This document shows, in pieces, positions 33,552 through 42,061 of a DNA stretch of 64,000 nucleotides. The notes beneath the pieces were generated by a model that made no database searches, was not told where the DNA came from, and saw only the letters and a program-made list of their open reading frames with translations. The first letter of the stretch is position 1. The number at the start of each line of letters is the position of its first letter. Origin of the DNA: Actinoplanes sp. N902-109 (GTDB lineage: Bacteria; Actinomycetota; Actinomycetes; Mycobacteriales; Micromonosporaceae); contig NC_021191.1 of NCBI RefSeq assembly GCF_000389965.1, positions 4,403,501 to 4,467,500 of the forward strand, given 5' to 3'. The position numbers and the translations under genes were made by a program.

Positions 33552-33917
33552 TCAATGGCACATCCCCAGGAACGGCAGAGTCAGGCAGCAGCTCCACGCC
33601 AGCGAGCCGACCAGCGCGGTCAGCGCCCGCACCGCGACCTCGCCGCCGCCGCGGTGCCGCCAGGTCACCGGCAGCGCCTGCTCGATCAGCACGACGAGCA
33701 GCCAGCCCAGCGCGATCAGCGGCAGCCAGAGGTCCCACGACGAATTCGCGAACGCACTCGCGTTGCCGGCGGCGCCATAGTTGGAGCAGTCCTCGACCCG
33801 GGTGATCGGATGTGCCACGAGCAGCAGCAGCACGTACACCGGGGCGCCGGCGACGGCTGTCCACAGTCCGCTCAGCGGGGAAGGCCTTGCCGGGTCCTCG
33901 ATCACCGCCGCGATCAT
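33552..33917 (-). CDS. Hypothetical membrane protein, 121 aa
   Basis: The product starts at ATG 33917 and has three likely transmembrane segments (about 20-35, 62-80 and 98-116) with Cys residues in the loop between the first two (VEDCSNYG) and near the C-terminus (WSCCLTLPFLGMC). No family is recognised. It is 25 bp downstream of the coiled-coil protein gene and 46 bp upstream of LtrA, so the genes are likely in one transcript. Confidence 0.7.
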   Translation of the reverse strand: MIAAVIEDPARPSPLSGLWTAVAGAPVYVLLLLVAHPITRVEDCSNYGAAGNASAFANSSWDLWLPLIALGWLLVVLIEQALPVTWRHRGGGEVAVRALTALVGSLAWSCCLTLPFLGMCH

Positions 33918-33942
33918 AGGCAACCGGGGCCACACCCCGGTC

Positions 33943-34710
33943 TCAGGCGGTGCGCACCGCCACCGCGGCCCGGGCTCGCCGCGCGCCGCCGCCGGACGGC
34001 AGCAGCCGGGCCGCCGCGGTCGCCTCGACGGTCGCGTTGGCCGCCTCGCGGCGCAGGTCGTCAGCGGTGCGGCGGGCGAGGTGCGCGTCGTGCCAGGCGT
34101 TCTGCTCGGTGGCCACGGCGTGATGGTGCCGCGCCCGGTGGTGCTCTGCCACCGCGCGCAGCACGGCCAGCTCCTGCTCGAACGGGTGCAGGGTCGCATC
34201 CCAGCCACGCCCGGCCAGTGCGTCGGCCACCGCTGTGGCGGGCAGGTCACCGCGCTCGGCCGCGGCCCGCACCGCCTGGTGCAGCCAGCGTTCGCGGGCG
34301 GCGTACTCGGCCGGACTGGGCACGGTGTACGGGTTGCGGAAGGCCGCGGCACCACGCACCCGCTCCAGCCGGGCCTGTGCGGCCTGCCACGCCTGCCAGG
34401 TGTCCTCGACCAGCTGTTCGGCGTCCTGCCGGTGCTCCTGCCAGCGCCGGGCCCCGGCCTCGGCGCGCTCGGCGGCGGCGTGCAGCTCGGCGGCGTACCG
34501 GATGATCTCCTCGGCCTCGCGCACCCGGCGGTGGCGTTGCTCGCGCAGGGCGGTCACGGCCCGGGCGGTGCCGAGGAAGGCTGCTCGCGGGCGGCGCAGG
34601 CCGATCGGGCTGGCGAGCAGGACGAGGGCGGGCAGGGCGAGCAGCATCAGGGCGGCCCAGATGGCCGCGGGGGCGGGTTCGCGCAGCAGCATGTCGGCAA
34701 CGATGTTCAT
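33943..34710 (-). CDS. Membrane-anchored coiled-coil protein
   Basis: This 255-residue protein has an N-terminal transmembrane segment (about 16-36: AIWAALMLLALPALVLLAS) and then a long, charged, Ala/Glu/Arg/Gln-rich helical region (about 45-240) typical of coiled coils. It should be inner-membrane bound with a cytoplasmic helical domain. I do not recognise a family. It appears to be the first gene of the minus-strand run ending with the SMP-30 protein. Confidence 0.7.
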   Translation of the reverse strand: MNIVADMLLREPAPAAIWAALMLLALPALVLLASPIGLRRPRAAFLGTARAVTALREQRHRRVREAEEIIRYAAELHAAAERAEAGARRWQEHRQDAEQLVEDTWQAWQAAQARLERVRGAAAFRNPYTVPSPAEYAARERWLHQAVRAAAERGDLPATAVADALAGRGWDATLHPFEQELAVLRAVAEHHRARHHHAVATEQNAWHDAHLARRTADDLRREAANATVEATAAARLLPSGGGARRARAAVAVRTA

Positions 34711-34815
34711 GGCAGGGTCCGTCCGCTGGGTCGGTCACAGAAAGGTCTGAGCAGGCCGGCACCGGCCCGGGAAGGGCAGGAGCGCGGCTCGGCGGAACGC
34801 CGGTGCGGTCACGCG

Positions 34816-34915
34816 GATGCGGTCACACAAGCGGTCTCGCCTGATGCGGTCACACAAGCGGTCTCGCCCGATGCGGTCACACAAGCGGTCTCGCGCGATG
34901 CGGTCACGAATACGG
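34816..34915. repeat. 27-bp tandem repeat, 3.4 copies
   Basis: A 27-bp unit (GATGCGGTCACACAAGCGG followed by TCTCGC and two variable bases) starts at 34816, 34843, 34870 and, partially, at 34897. The unit is conserved to within two or three bases. It lies in the 34711-35059 spacer, in which I see no gene. The period is a multiple of 3, but the only open frame through it has no credible start. Confidence 0.85.
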
Positions 34916-35059
34916 TGCACGGCTGCGGTCACGCAGGGGCGATGAAGCAATGCGATGTCGTTGTGCGATGGCGCAATGCGTGTCGCGCTGCAGTCACGCG
35001 GGTGCGGTCGATCCGCGCGGCCTGGGCTTGCGATCAGGCGTTGCGGTCAGGCATTGCGG

Positions 35060-35665
35060 TCAGGCGGAGAGGCGCGGCGGGGCGCGGCAGCCGTGGACGC
35101 CGGCGGTGCGGGCGGTAGGCCCGGCCTGGTCGAGGGCCGGGATCGCGGCCGTGCCGGCGCGCGGCGCAGGGAGCTGGGCGGGTGCGGGTGCCGCACCGGA
35201 TCCGGTGGTCGTCCCGGCGACGTGCGCGCAGTCCGGGCCGGCGTCCGAGGAAACGCCGGCGCCCGGGAAAGGCGCGGTGCCGGCCAGAGCCGCGGTGCCG
35301 GCCAGAGCCGCGGGGCCGGCCAGAGCCGCGGTGCCGTGGAGAGCTGCGGTGGTCGCGAAAGCGGCGGTGCTCGTGAGAGGCGCGGCGCCCGTGAGAGACA
35401 CGGCGCTCGCGAGAGACACGGCGCTCGCGAGAGGCACGGTGGCCGCGAGAGGCACGGCGCGCAGGTGAGCGCCGGCGGCGGCGGAGGTGGTGGCGGCGGC
35501 GGCGGAGGTGGCGGCCGGGACGGCGGCGGCGCCCGGGAGAGTACCGGCCCCGGGCATCGGGGCTGCGTGGCCCGCTGCGCCGGTCAGGCCGAGGCCCGAG
35601 ACGAGCAGCGCCAGCAGGGCAGGCATCGTCCGCTGCAGTACGCCGCGGACGAGAACCGTCGCCAT
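35060..35665 (-). CDS. Putative secreted Ala-rich protein
   Basis: The 201-residue product has a convincing signal peptide (about 1-34: MPALLALLVSGLGLTGAAGHA). The mature part is Ala/Thr/Gly/Pro-rich, with a stretch of short repeats (AALAG, VSLASA units) over about 60-125 and three or four Cys residues in the last 70 residues. The repeats correspond to 18-21 bp DNA repeats (GGCCAGAGCCGCGGTGCC-like) at 35275-35340. No ribosome site is obvious and the family is unknown, so it may be a rapidly evolving surface protein or a spurious frame through repetitive DNA. Confidence 0.45.
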   Translation of the reverse strand: MATVLVRGVLQRTMPALLALLVSGLGLTGAAGHAAPMPGAGTLPGAAAVPAATSAAAATTSAAAGAHLRAVPLAATVPLASAVSLASAVSLTGAAPLTSTAAFATTAALHGTAALAGPAALAGTAALAGTAPFPGAGVSSDAGPDCAHVAGTTTGSGAAPAPAQLPAPRAGTAAIPALDQAGPTARTAGVHGCRAPPRLSA

Positions 35666-35740
35666 GCCGACCAGCCTATCCCATCCTTTCGGGGGCAGAC
35701 CCGGACGGATGACCCGGCGCCGATGGGGAAAGCGGTGCGG

Positions 35741-36745
35741 ATGGACGGGACAGCGCCGCGGCGCGACGTGGTGGTCATCGGCGGTTCGGCGGGCAGTCAC
35801 GACGCGCTGTTGCGGATCATGGCCGATCTGCCACCGGATCTGGCGGCCACCGTGCTGGTCGTGGTGCATCTGGCGGCGGCGCCGGCCAGTGCCCTCGCCG
35901 ACATGCTGGCGCGGCGCTGCGCGCTGGCGGTGCGGCCCGCCGCGGACGCGATGACCGCCCGGCCGGGGCATGTCTACACCGCGGTCCCGGGCCGGCATCT
36001 GCTGATCGCCGAGGGGGACGTGCTGAGGCTCAGCCGCGGGCCGAAGCAGAACCGGGTCCGGCCCGCCGTCGACGCGCTGTTCCGGAGCGCGGCGCGCTGG
36101 TGCGGCCCGCGTGTCGTCGGGGTGCTGCTGTCCGGCAATCTCGACGACGGTGCGGCCGGGCTCGCCGCCGTCAACGAGCGCGGGGGCGCCGCGCTGGTGC
36201 AGGATCCGGGGGAGGCCCGGTTCCCCGGCATGCCCGGCGCGGCCCGCGACGCCGTGCCGGAGGTCCGCTGCCTGCCCGCGGCCGAGCTTGCGGCGGCCAT
36301 CACCGAACTGACCGGTCAGCTGGCGGGGCGAGCCGCCGGGCCCCCTGACCACGATCTGCTCTGGGAGACCGAAGTGCTGGCCGAAGGGTCCTCGCCGCTT
36401 GCGCAGCCGGGTCAGCCGGTGGGGCTGGGCTGCCCGGAGTGCAAGGGGGGCATGTACCGCATCCCTACCGGCAGCACCGTGCACTTCGTGTGCCACGTCG
36501 GGCACTCGTACTCGCCGCAGTCGCTGCTGGCGGCGCGGGCCGAGGATGTCGGGGGGGCGCTCTGGATGGCTGTGAGCGCTCTGCAGGAGAAGGCGATGGT
36601 TCACCGGCAGCTCGCCGATTCGGCCGTCGAGCGCGGCGACCGCCGGATGGGCCGCCGCTACATGGATGCCGCCGACGACGCCTCGCACGCGGCGGACCTG
36701 CTGCGGCGCGAGTTGGGCAGCTCGCTGATTGTCGCGGAGAGCTGA
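35741..36745 (+). CDS. CheB-like protein-glutamate methylesterase
   Basis: This 334-residue protein has a CheB methylesterase domain (about 8-190): VVVIGGSAGSHDALLRI (catalytic Ser), LVVVHLAAAPASAL (His) and LLSGNLDDGAAGL (Asp). There is no receiver domain. The C-terminal part has a zinc-ribbon-like CPECKGG and VCHVGHSYSP, and a helical tail, as in some chemosensory CheB homologues. CheB removes methyl groups from chemoreceptors, but no receptor or CheR is near; a role in another signalling process is likely. ATG 35741 is preferred for its GGGGAAAG; ATG 35723 is possible. Confidence 0.87.
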   Translation: MDGTAPRRDVVVIGGSAGSHDALLRIMADLPPDLAATVLVVVHLAAAPASALADMLARRCALAVRPAADAMTARPGHVYTAVPGRHLLIAEGDVLRLSRGPKQNRVRPAVDALFRSAARWCGPRVVGVLLSGNLDDGAAGLAAVNERGGAALVQDPGEARFPGMPGAARDAVPEVRCLPAAELAAAITELTGQLAGRAAGPPDHDLLWETEVLAEGSSPLAQPGQPVGLGCPECKGGMYRIPTGSTVHFVCHVGHSYSPQSLLAARAEDVGGALWMAVSALQEKAMVHRQLADSAVERGDRRMGRRYMDAADDASHAADLLRRELGSSLIVAES

Positions 36746-36859
36746 CGGTCACCCTTTCCCCCTACCGGGTGATCGGTGACCGGTGGCTGAGCCCGTTGCG
36801 GTGCAAAATGCATGGTGTGTCGCCGTCCGGCGCCGGTCGCTACGTCAGCAGGGAGAGGA

Positions 36860-37051
36860 ATGTACTGGGGATACCCGCATCCCGTGGTCGAGGAGGCCCG
36901 CCGGTTGCGCCAGGCAGCCAGGGAGTTGTCCAGCCGGGCGGTTCAGGCGCGTCAGCTGGCGTGCACCGCTGCCCATCGGGCAGCGGTGCTGATGCAGAAG
37001 CCGACCGCACCGCCCCCGGGCGTACCGTGGGCCGGCCGGGCAGCGCAATGA
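36860..37051 (+). CDS. Small hypothetical protein, 63 aa
   Basis: The gene starts at ATG 36860 after GGGAGAGGA, an excellent ribosome site. The product opens MYWGYPHPVVEEARRLRQAA, forms a basic amphipathic helix (about 8-45) and ends in a Pro/Gly-rich tail. No family is recognised. Its stop codon lies in the first unit of a 17-bp tandem repeat array, so the C-terminal residues are repeat-encoded and may differ between strains. Confidence 0.6.
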   Translation: MYWGYPHPVVEEARRLRQAARELSSRAVQARQLACTAAHRAAVLMQKPTAPPPGVPWAGRAAQ

Positions 37052-37153
37052 GCCGGGCAGCGGGATGAGCCGGGCAGCGGGATGAGCCGGGCAGCGGGAT
37101 GAGCCGGGCAGCGGGATGAGCCGGGCAGCGGGATGAGCCGGGCAGCGGGATGA
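37035..37153. repeat. 17-bp tandem repeat, seven copies
   Basis: GCCGGGCAGCGGGATGA is repeated seven times head to tail (units at 37035, 37052, 37069, 37086, 37103, 37120 and 37137); the first unit differs at two bases. The others look identical. The array begins inside the end of the 63-aa gene and contains a TGA in each unit, so it stops translation in every third frame in turn. Confidence 0.9.
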
Positions 37154-37211
37154 GCCGGGGCAAGGTGGGCGCCTCGCCCCGGCCAGGAACAGCTACGTCG
37201 TCGCGCGGTGC

Positions 37212-37231
37212 GGCTGGGAGCGCTCCCAGCC
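37212..37231. promoter_or_regulatory. Perfect 20-bp CebR-like palindrome
   Basis: GGCTGGGAGCGCTCCCAGCC is a perfect palindrome containing TGGGAGCGCTCCCA, the known CebR (cellobiose/cellulose LacI-type repressor) operator of streptomycetes and relatives. A second imperfect dyad, GTAACAGTGTTTAC, lies at 37241-37254. The site lies 47 bp after the LPMO stop rather than before any gene start. As RNA it could also fold to an 8-bp stem with a GCGC loop and serve as the LPMO terminator. Confidence 0.6.
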
Positions 37232-37277
37232 ATTGACGAGCGTAACAGTGTTTACATGCTCGTAACAGAGGTCCGGC

Positions 37278-38345
37278 TCAGGTTGTCGCCGAGCAGGTAA
37301 CCGTGGGCGTGCCGGCCGTTCCGTTCGCGATGAACCCGAATGTCGTGCGGCCCGACCCGGCCAGGGCCCCGTTGTACGAGGCGTTCTTCGCGGTCAGCGT
37401 GCTGCCCGATGCCGTGACGGTGGAGTTCCACGACTGCGTGACCGACTGCGTGCTGCCGTAGCCCAGCGTCACCTGCCACGACTTGATCGCCGCCGAGCCC
37501 GCCGTCACCGTGACGTCGGCCTGGTAGCCGCCCTGCCACTGCGAGGTCACCGCGTACGTGGCCGAGCACGCTGCGGTGCCGGCGGGCGGGGTCGTGGTGG
37601 GCGGGGTGGTCGGTGGCGTCGTGGTCGGTGGCGTGGTGGTGGGTGGCGTGGTGCCGGTCCCGCCGAACGCGATATCGCTGCAGAAGTAGTACGACTGGTC
37701 CAGGTGGCTGGCCTGCCAGATCGTGTAGACCAGGGCCCGGCCGGTGCGCCCGGACAGTGCCACCGGCACGTCGATCTGCACGCCGCCGGTGGCCTGCTGC
37801 CACTGCGCGGCCGGCGTGTTGCCGATCTGACTGACGAGTTCCAGGTCGGACCACTTGGGCGCGGTCGTCACCGGGTTGAAGCTGGGCTTGGTGACGTACA
37901 CCCGGATGTAGTCGGCGCCATGGCTGGCCTGGTCGAACAGCCGCACGCTGAAGGAGTTGCCGACCGAGGTGGCCTTCCAGTCGCCGACGGTGTCCATGGC
38001 GTTGTACCGGCCGCTCTGGGTGTGCCCGGCGCTGCACAGCGTGCCGTCCGGGATGGCGGCCTGGTGGTTGCCGGCGACGCCCTCGCGGAACAGGCCGTTC
38101 CAGTTCCACATGGCGTTCGGGTCGGCCTGCCAGGCCTGCCAGCACATGGGATCCTCGGTGGCCATGGCGGGATCCTGGAACTTGCTGCCCCAGCGTTGGT
38201 AGCAGCCGTAGTTGCGCGATGCCGGGCCGATCACGTTGCCGTGTGCCTCGGCGGGCCCGGTGGGGGAGATGACGGCGAGCAGAGCGGCGCCGGCGATGCC
38301 GACCACCGCGCTGACCACGAGTCTGACGCGAAGTTTGCGGGACAT
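37278..38345 (-). CDS. Lytic polysaccharide monooxygenase (AA10) with CBM2
   Basis: This 355-residue protein has a signal peptide cut before His35 (AEA|HGNVIGPASRN), the N-terminal copper ligand of the AA10 histidine brace. The second ligand is His142 in DQASHGADYIRVYVTKP and the axial-side aromatic is in YYFCSDIAF. A Thr/Pro linker (about 232-258) joins a C-terminal CBM2 cellulose/chitin-binding domain (about 260-355, with WQGGYQADVTV and WNSTVTASG). It would oxidatively cleave crystalline cellulose outside the cell; the CBM2 and NYGCYQRWG region favour cellulose-active relatives. It is the only glycan oxidase here with a clear export signal. Confidence 0.95.
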   Translation of the reverse strand: MSRKLRVRLVVSAVVGIAGAALLAVISPTGPAEAHGNVIGPASRNYGCYQRWGSKFQDPAMATEDPMCWQAWQADPNAMWNWNGLFREGVAGNHQAAIPDGTLCSAGHTQSGRYNAMDTVGDWKATSVGNSFSVRLFDQASHGADYIRVYVTKPSFNPVTTAPKWSDLELVSQIGNTPAAQWQQATGGVQIDVPVALSGRTGRALVYTIWQASHLDQSYYFCSDIAFGGTGTTPPTTTPPTTTPPTTPPTTTPPAGTAACSATYAVTSQWQGGYQADVTVTAGSAAIKSWQVTLGYGSTQSVTQSWNSTVTASGSTLTAKNASYNGALAGSGRTTFGFIANGTAGTPTVTCSATT

Positions 38346-38512
38346 GCGGGCTCAGCACTCCTGAACTTGAGGGTTGCGATGAGGTGGCGGGGACTGCCCG
38401 GGTCGCCCGCCCGCCGCGCGACGGCGTGCCGCCCTCAGGGTGCCAACAAGATTCAAAGATGTCAATGTACGAGGACCGCACCCTCACCCGGGCGCGCGCC
38501 GGCCCAGCGTGC

Positions 38513-39385
38513 TCACCCGGCCGGCAGCCGCGCGAAGTGCTCGCTCAGCACCTCCCGGAACCCCGGCAGGGCCGCGCTGGTGCTGCGGTCGCGCCACGAC
38601 ATCATGATGTCCGTACGGAGAAAGGTGTCAGCGCACGCCACCACAGCGATCTCCCCGCGCCCGGCCTGGGCCCGTACGGAAGCGGACGGCAGCAGGGCGC
38701 ACCCCATGCCGGCCGCGACGCACGCACCCAGCGCGCCCAGGCTGGACAGCTCGGCGACGGGCTCGACGGCGAAGGTGGCGTCGAACATCTGCCGGAAGCT
38801 GCACCCGCGCCCGGTGCTCAGGAACGCCAGCCCGGCCAGCTCGGCCAGCGGCGCGCGGCCCCGGCCGGCCAGCGGATGGCCGGGCGCGACGATGACGACC
38901 AGGGGTTCCTCGGCCAGCACCCGGGTGCGCAGCCCGGGATCGGTGGGTGCGGGACCGTACGTCACGCAGAGGTCGAGCTCGCCACCGGCCACCGCGTCGT
39001 ACAACCGGTTGCGGTTGTGCTGGACCACCCGCAGGCGCGTGCCCGGATGCCGCGCGTGGTAGTCCGACAGCACCGGCGGCAACAGGTGCACGCCGATCGT
39101 CTCCATCGCCCCGACGGCAAGCTCGGCAACCGGTTGCCCGACCGCCGTGCGCGCCTCGTCCAGCAGCGCGAACACCCGCTCGGCGTAGCCGGCCAGCACG
39201 GTGCCGGGCGCGGTCAGCCGGACCTGCCGCTGGGAACGGTCGAGCAGGTCGACGCCGAGGTCCCGTTCGAGCGCGAGGATCTGCTCACTGACGCTGGACT
39301 GCGCGTAGTGCAACTCCCGCGCCGCCCGGGTGACGCTGAGCGTGCGGGCCACCGTCGCGAACGCCCGCAGATTCCGCAATTCCAC
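38513..39385 (-). CDS. LysR-family regulator
   Basis: This 290-residue LysR protein has an N-terminal winged helix (about 1-60: LRAFATVARTLSVTRAARELHYAQSSVSEQILALE) and a periplasmic-binding-like effector domain (about 88-285). It is divergent from an MFS transporter with a 107-bp shared spacer, so it probably controls that gene. The effector is unknown. Starts and length are standard for the family. Confidence 0.92.
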   Translation of the reverse strand: MELRNLRAFATVARTLSVTRAARELHYAQSSVSEQILALERDLGVDLLDRSQRQVRLTAPGTVLAGYAERVFALLDEARTAVGQPVAELAVGAMETIGVHLLPPVLSDYHARHPGTRLRVVQHNRNRLYDAVAGGELDLCVTYGPAPTDPGLRTRVLAEEPLVVIVAPGHPLAGRGRAPLAELAGLAFLSTGRGCSFRQMFDATFAVEPVAELSSLGALGACVAAGMGCALLPSASVRAQAGRGEIAVVACADTFLRTDIMMSWRDRSTSAALPGFREVLSEHFARLPAG

Positions 39386-39492
39386 GTCAACGCCCTTCTC
39401 GACATTCCCATCGGCCGCGCCGATGATAGTGCGCGCCGATTCCGATCGTCGTGGTCCACTGTTCCGCGCTGAATGCCGATTGAATACCGGCC

Positions 39493-40833
39493 ATGCTCCT
39501 CGGGCTTTCTCTCGGCTATTTTCTCGTGCTTCTCGACCTGACCGCGGTGGCGGTGGCGTTGCCGGACATCGCCGCCGCCCTGCACACCGATGTGGCCGGT
39601 CTGCAATGGGTCAGCAACGGCTACACCCTGACGTTCGCGGCCTTCCTGCTCCCGGCGGGCAGGCTGGCCGACCGGTACGGCGGCCGGCGCGTCTTCCTCG
39701 CCGGTCTGCTGGCGTTCGGGGTGCTGTCCGCGGGCTCGGCCGCCGCCACCGGGCTCGCCGTGCTGGTCGTGCTGCGGCTGGCGCTGGGTGTGGCGGGCGC
39801 CCTGCTGCTGCCGTCGTCGCTGGCGGTGATCACCACGGCGTACCCGGACCCGGCGCGGCGCGCCCGTGCGGTGGGCGCTTGGGCTGCGATCACCGGGGTG
39901 GCGCTGGCCGCGGGACCGGTGGCGGGCGGCCTGCTCACCGGGCTGGCCGGCTGGCGCGCGATCTTCCTCGTCAACGTGCCGCTGGTGCTGCTGGCGCTGG
40001 TGCTCACCCGCCGGTCGGCGCCCGCCACCGGGCCGGTCCCGACCCGCCGCGGGTCCGCCGATGTGCTGGGTCAGGCGGCCGCTGTCGTCGCGCTGGCCGC
40101 GGTCACCTGGGCGCTGATCGAGGGAGAACCGGCCGGATACGTGGTCGCCGTGGTCGCCGCCGCTGTCCTGGTCGCGGCCGAGGTGCGTGCCGGGGATGCG
40201 GCGCTGCTGCCGCCCCGGCTGTTCCGCGACCGCGCTTTCCCGGCGGCCCTGCTGGCCGGGCTGCTCGCCAACTTCGGCCTTTCCGGGCTGCTGTTCGTCC
40301 TCTCGCTGTTCCTGCAGAACAGCCGGGGCTATCCGGCGCTCACCGCGGGGCTGGCCTTTCTGCCGCTGACCATTCCCCCCGTCGTCAATCCCGTGCTCAC
40401 CGGGCGGCTGGCGGGCCGGATCGGCTCCCGGGTGCCGGCCGTCATCGGTTTTCTGCTGATGGCTCCGGGCGCGCTCGTCCTGGCGGCGTCGGCGGCCAAC
40501 CCGGTCGTCCGGGCCGGTGCGCTGCTGCTGTTCGGGACCGGGGTGTCGTTCACCCTGCCGGCCCTGGTGGTGGGGGTGGCCGCGACCGTACCAGCGGAAC
40601 TGGCCGGGATCGGGGGCGGGGCGCTCAACTCGGCCCGCCAGGTGGGCGCGGCGCTCGGGGTGGCGGTGCTCGGGTCAATGCTGGCCGCGGCACCGACAAC
40701 CGCCGCCGGCACCCGGACGGCGCTGGGCGTCACCGGCCTGGTCCTGCTCGCCGGTGCGGTCGTCGCGGGGGCAGGTCTCGGTGAGCGGCCGGTCAGCCGG
40801 CGCCGGCGGCCCAGAGCAGGCCGCGTTCGGTGA
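39493..40833 (+). CDS. MFS transporter divergent from LysR
   Basis: This 446-residue protein has about 12-14 transmembrane segments with motif A (AGRLADRYGGRRVFLAG) and motif C-like VALAAGPVAGGLLTG, typical of drug/metabolite exporters. Its N-terminus lacks the usual polar leader, starting directly with a helix (MLLGLSLGYFLVLLD). It is probably under control of the divergent LysR. The 3' end overlaps the convergent ThuA-like gene by 41 bp and the last residues are Arg-rich (RRRRPRAGRVR), so read-through past an ancestral stop is possible. Confidence 0.9.
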   Translation: MLLGLSLGYFLVLLDLTAVAVALPDIAAALHTDVAGLQWVSNGYTLTFAAFLLPAGRLADRYGGRRVFLAGLLAFGVLSAGSAAATGLAVLVVLRLALGVAGALLLPSSLAVITTAYPDPARRARAVGAWAAITGVALAAGPVAGGLLTGLAGWRAIFLVNVPLVLLALVLTRRSAPATGPVPTRRGSADVLGQAAAVVALAAVTWALIEGEPAGYVVAVVAAAVLVAAEVRAGDAALLPPRLFRDRAFPAALLAGLLANFGLSGLLFVLSLFLQNSRGYPALTAGLAFLPLTIPPVVNPVLTGRLAGRIGSRVPAVIGFLLMAPGALVLAASAANPVVRAGALLLFGTGVSFTLPALVVGVAATVPAELAGIGGGALNSARQVGAALGVAVLGSMLAAAPTTAAGTRTALGVTGLVLLAGAVVAGAGLGERPVSRRRRPRAGRVR

Positions 40834-41440
40834 TCGTGCGGGCCTGCGGCACCAGCAGGTCGGCGACGCCGTGGCCCAGGGTGGACACGAACACCCGGCC
40901 CCGGCCGAACCGGCGCAGCCACACCACCGGCATCGTGGCGCCCGCGGTCTCCGGGGCGCCGTGGTCACCGGTGAACGTGGTGGTCGCCAGCACCTCGAGG
41001 GTGGGGTCGACGTGGCAGTAGTACTGCTCGGTGTGGACGCTGAAGCTGCCGACCCCGGCGACCACGGGATGATCGCCGGTGACGGTCACCTCGTAGTCGA
41101 CGAAGTCCCCGGGATGCGCGAGGAAACGCCCGCCGACCAGGTACTGGTAATGCCGGGCGGCAGGTGCGGTGGCCAGGATGCCGCCGTGCCAGCCCGCCAG
41201 CCCGGCCCCGGCGCGGACGCGCTCGACGAGATTGTGTTCTTGCGCCTCGGTCAGCTCGCCACCGGTCCAGCACTGGACGATCAGGTCGGCTGCGGTGAGC
41301 GCACGCTGGTCCTCGTACACGGCGAGGGTCTCGGCGACCGTGACGCCGAAGCCGCGGCTCGCGAGGAAGGCGGTGATCAGATCCGTGGTCGCGACCGGCT
41401 CGTGGCCGTCCCAGCCGCCACGCACCACCAGAGCTCTCAT
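40793..41440 (-). CDS. ThuA-like domain protein
   Basis: This 215-residue protein belongs to the ThuA/trehalose-utilisation family of the glutamine-amidotransferase-like fold: the segments GWDGHEP, GAGLAGWHGG, YLVGGRFLAHPG and GRGRVFVSTLGHGVADL are characteristic. Members occur in sugar-catabolic clusters but their biochemical activity is poorly defined. It is cytoplasmic. It is convergent with, and overlaps, the MFS gene, and lies 70 bp downstream of the DUF4383 gene. Confidence 0.88.
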   Translation of the reverse strand: MRALVVRGGWDGHEPVATTDLITAFLASRGFGVTVAETLAVYEDQRALTAADLIVQCWTGGELTEAQEHNLVERVRAGAGLAGWHGGILATAPAARHYQYLVGGRFLAHPGDFVDYEVTVTGDHPVVAGVGSFSVHTEQYYCHVDPTLEVLATTTFTGDHGAPETAGATMPVVWLRRFGRGRVFVSTLGHGVADLLVPQARTITERGLLWAAGAG

Positions 41441-41510
41441 GCTCGCAGCGTAATGCGGGCGCGTGCCGGACGAACCGGTACGCGCCCGCGGCAGGACGAC
41501 GGTACGGGGG

Positions 41511-41960
41511 TCAGCGGGCGTGCCGCCGGTCGGTGAGGAAACCGAGCGCGATCATGCCCAGGCCCAGGACCAGGTGCAGCCAGTCGTCGGCGGTGTTCAG
41601 CGGGACGAAGTTGGCGCTGCTGTCCTGCCCCACCACCAGGCCGTACAGCCAGAGCACGAGGTAGATCGCGCCACCGCCGATGAGGAACATCCGCGCGCCC
41701 GGCGCGGTCCGGGCCAGCGCGATGCCGACCAGGCCGAACAGCAGGTGGACGATGTTGTGCAGCACCGACACCTGGAAGATGCCGAGCAGATGGGCGTCGG
41801 AGTGGTGCCCGGCGAACGTCATGTCGCCGTAGCCCGTCGTGATGCCGGGTACGAAACCCAGCACGCCGACCAGCAGGAACACGATCGACACGGCCAACGC
41901 CGTGGTCCGTACCGGATTGCGGGCGGCTGCCACGCCGCCGGTAGCCGAAGTCGAAGCCAT
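41511..41960 (-). CDS. DUF4383 membrane protein
   Basis: This 149-residue protein has four transmembrane helices (about 22-42, 58-80, 90-112 and 126-143) and the DUF4383 features HLLGIFQVSVLHNIVHLLFG and DDWLHLVLGLGMIALG. The function of this family is unknown; it is often reported with stress-responsive genes in actinobacteria. The ATG at 41960 follows GGAGAGG. Confidence 0.9.
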   Translation of the reverse strand: MASTSATGGVAAARNPVRTTALAVSIVFLLVGVLGFVPGITTGYGDMTFAGHHSDAHLLGIFQVSVLHNIVHLLFGLVGIALARTAPGARMFLIGGGAIYLVLWLYGLVVGQDSSANFVPLNTADDWLHLVLGLGMIALGFLTDRRHAR

Positions 41961-42061
41961 GACCAAGATCCTCTCCACAGAAATGTCACCGGGGGAGCCC
42001 ACGCATGCCCGCCGCTCACCCCGATAAACCCGCAGTGATCTGGTGCTGTACGCGCCTCGGA

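Noticed and set aside
34816..34915. The 27-bp array as a CRISPR
   Set aside because: The copies are directly adjacent with no unique spacers and there are no cas genes.
34735..34950. A 71-residue minus-strand frame through the 27-bp array (RDRLCDRIR repeats)
   Set aside because: Its repeat pattern follows from the 27-bp DNA period. No ribosome site and no similarity to a known repeat protein.
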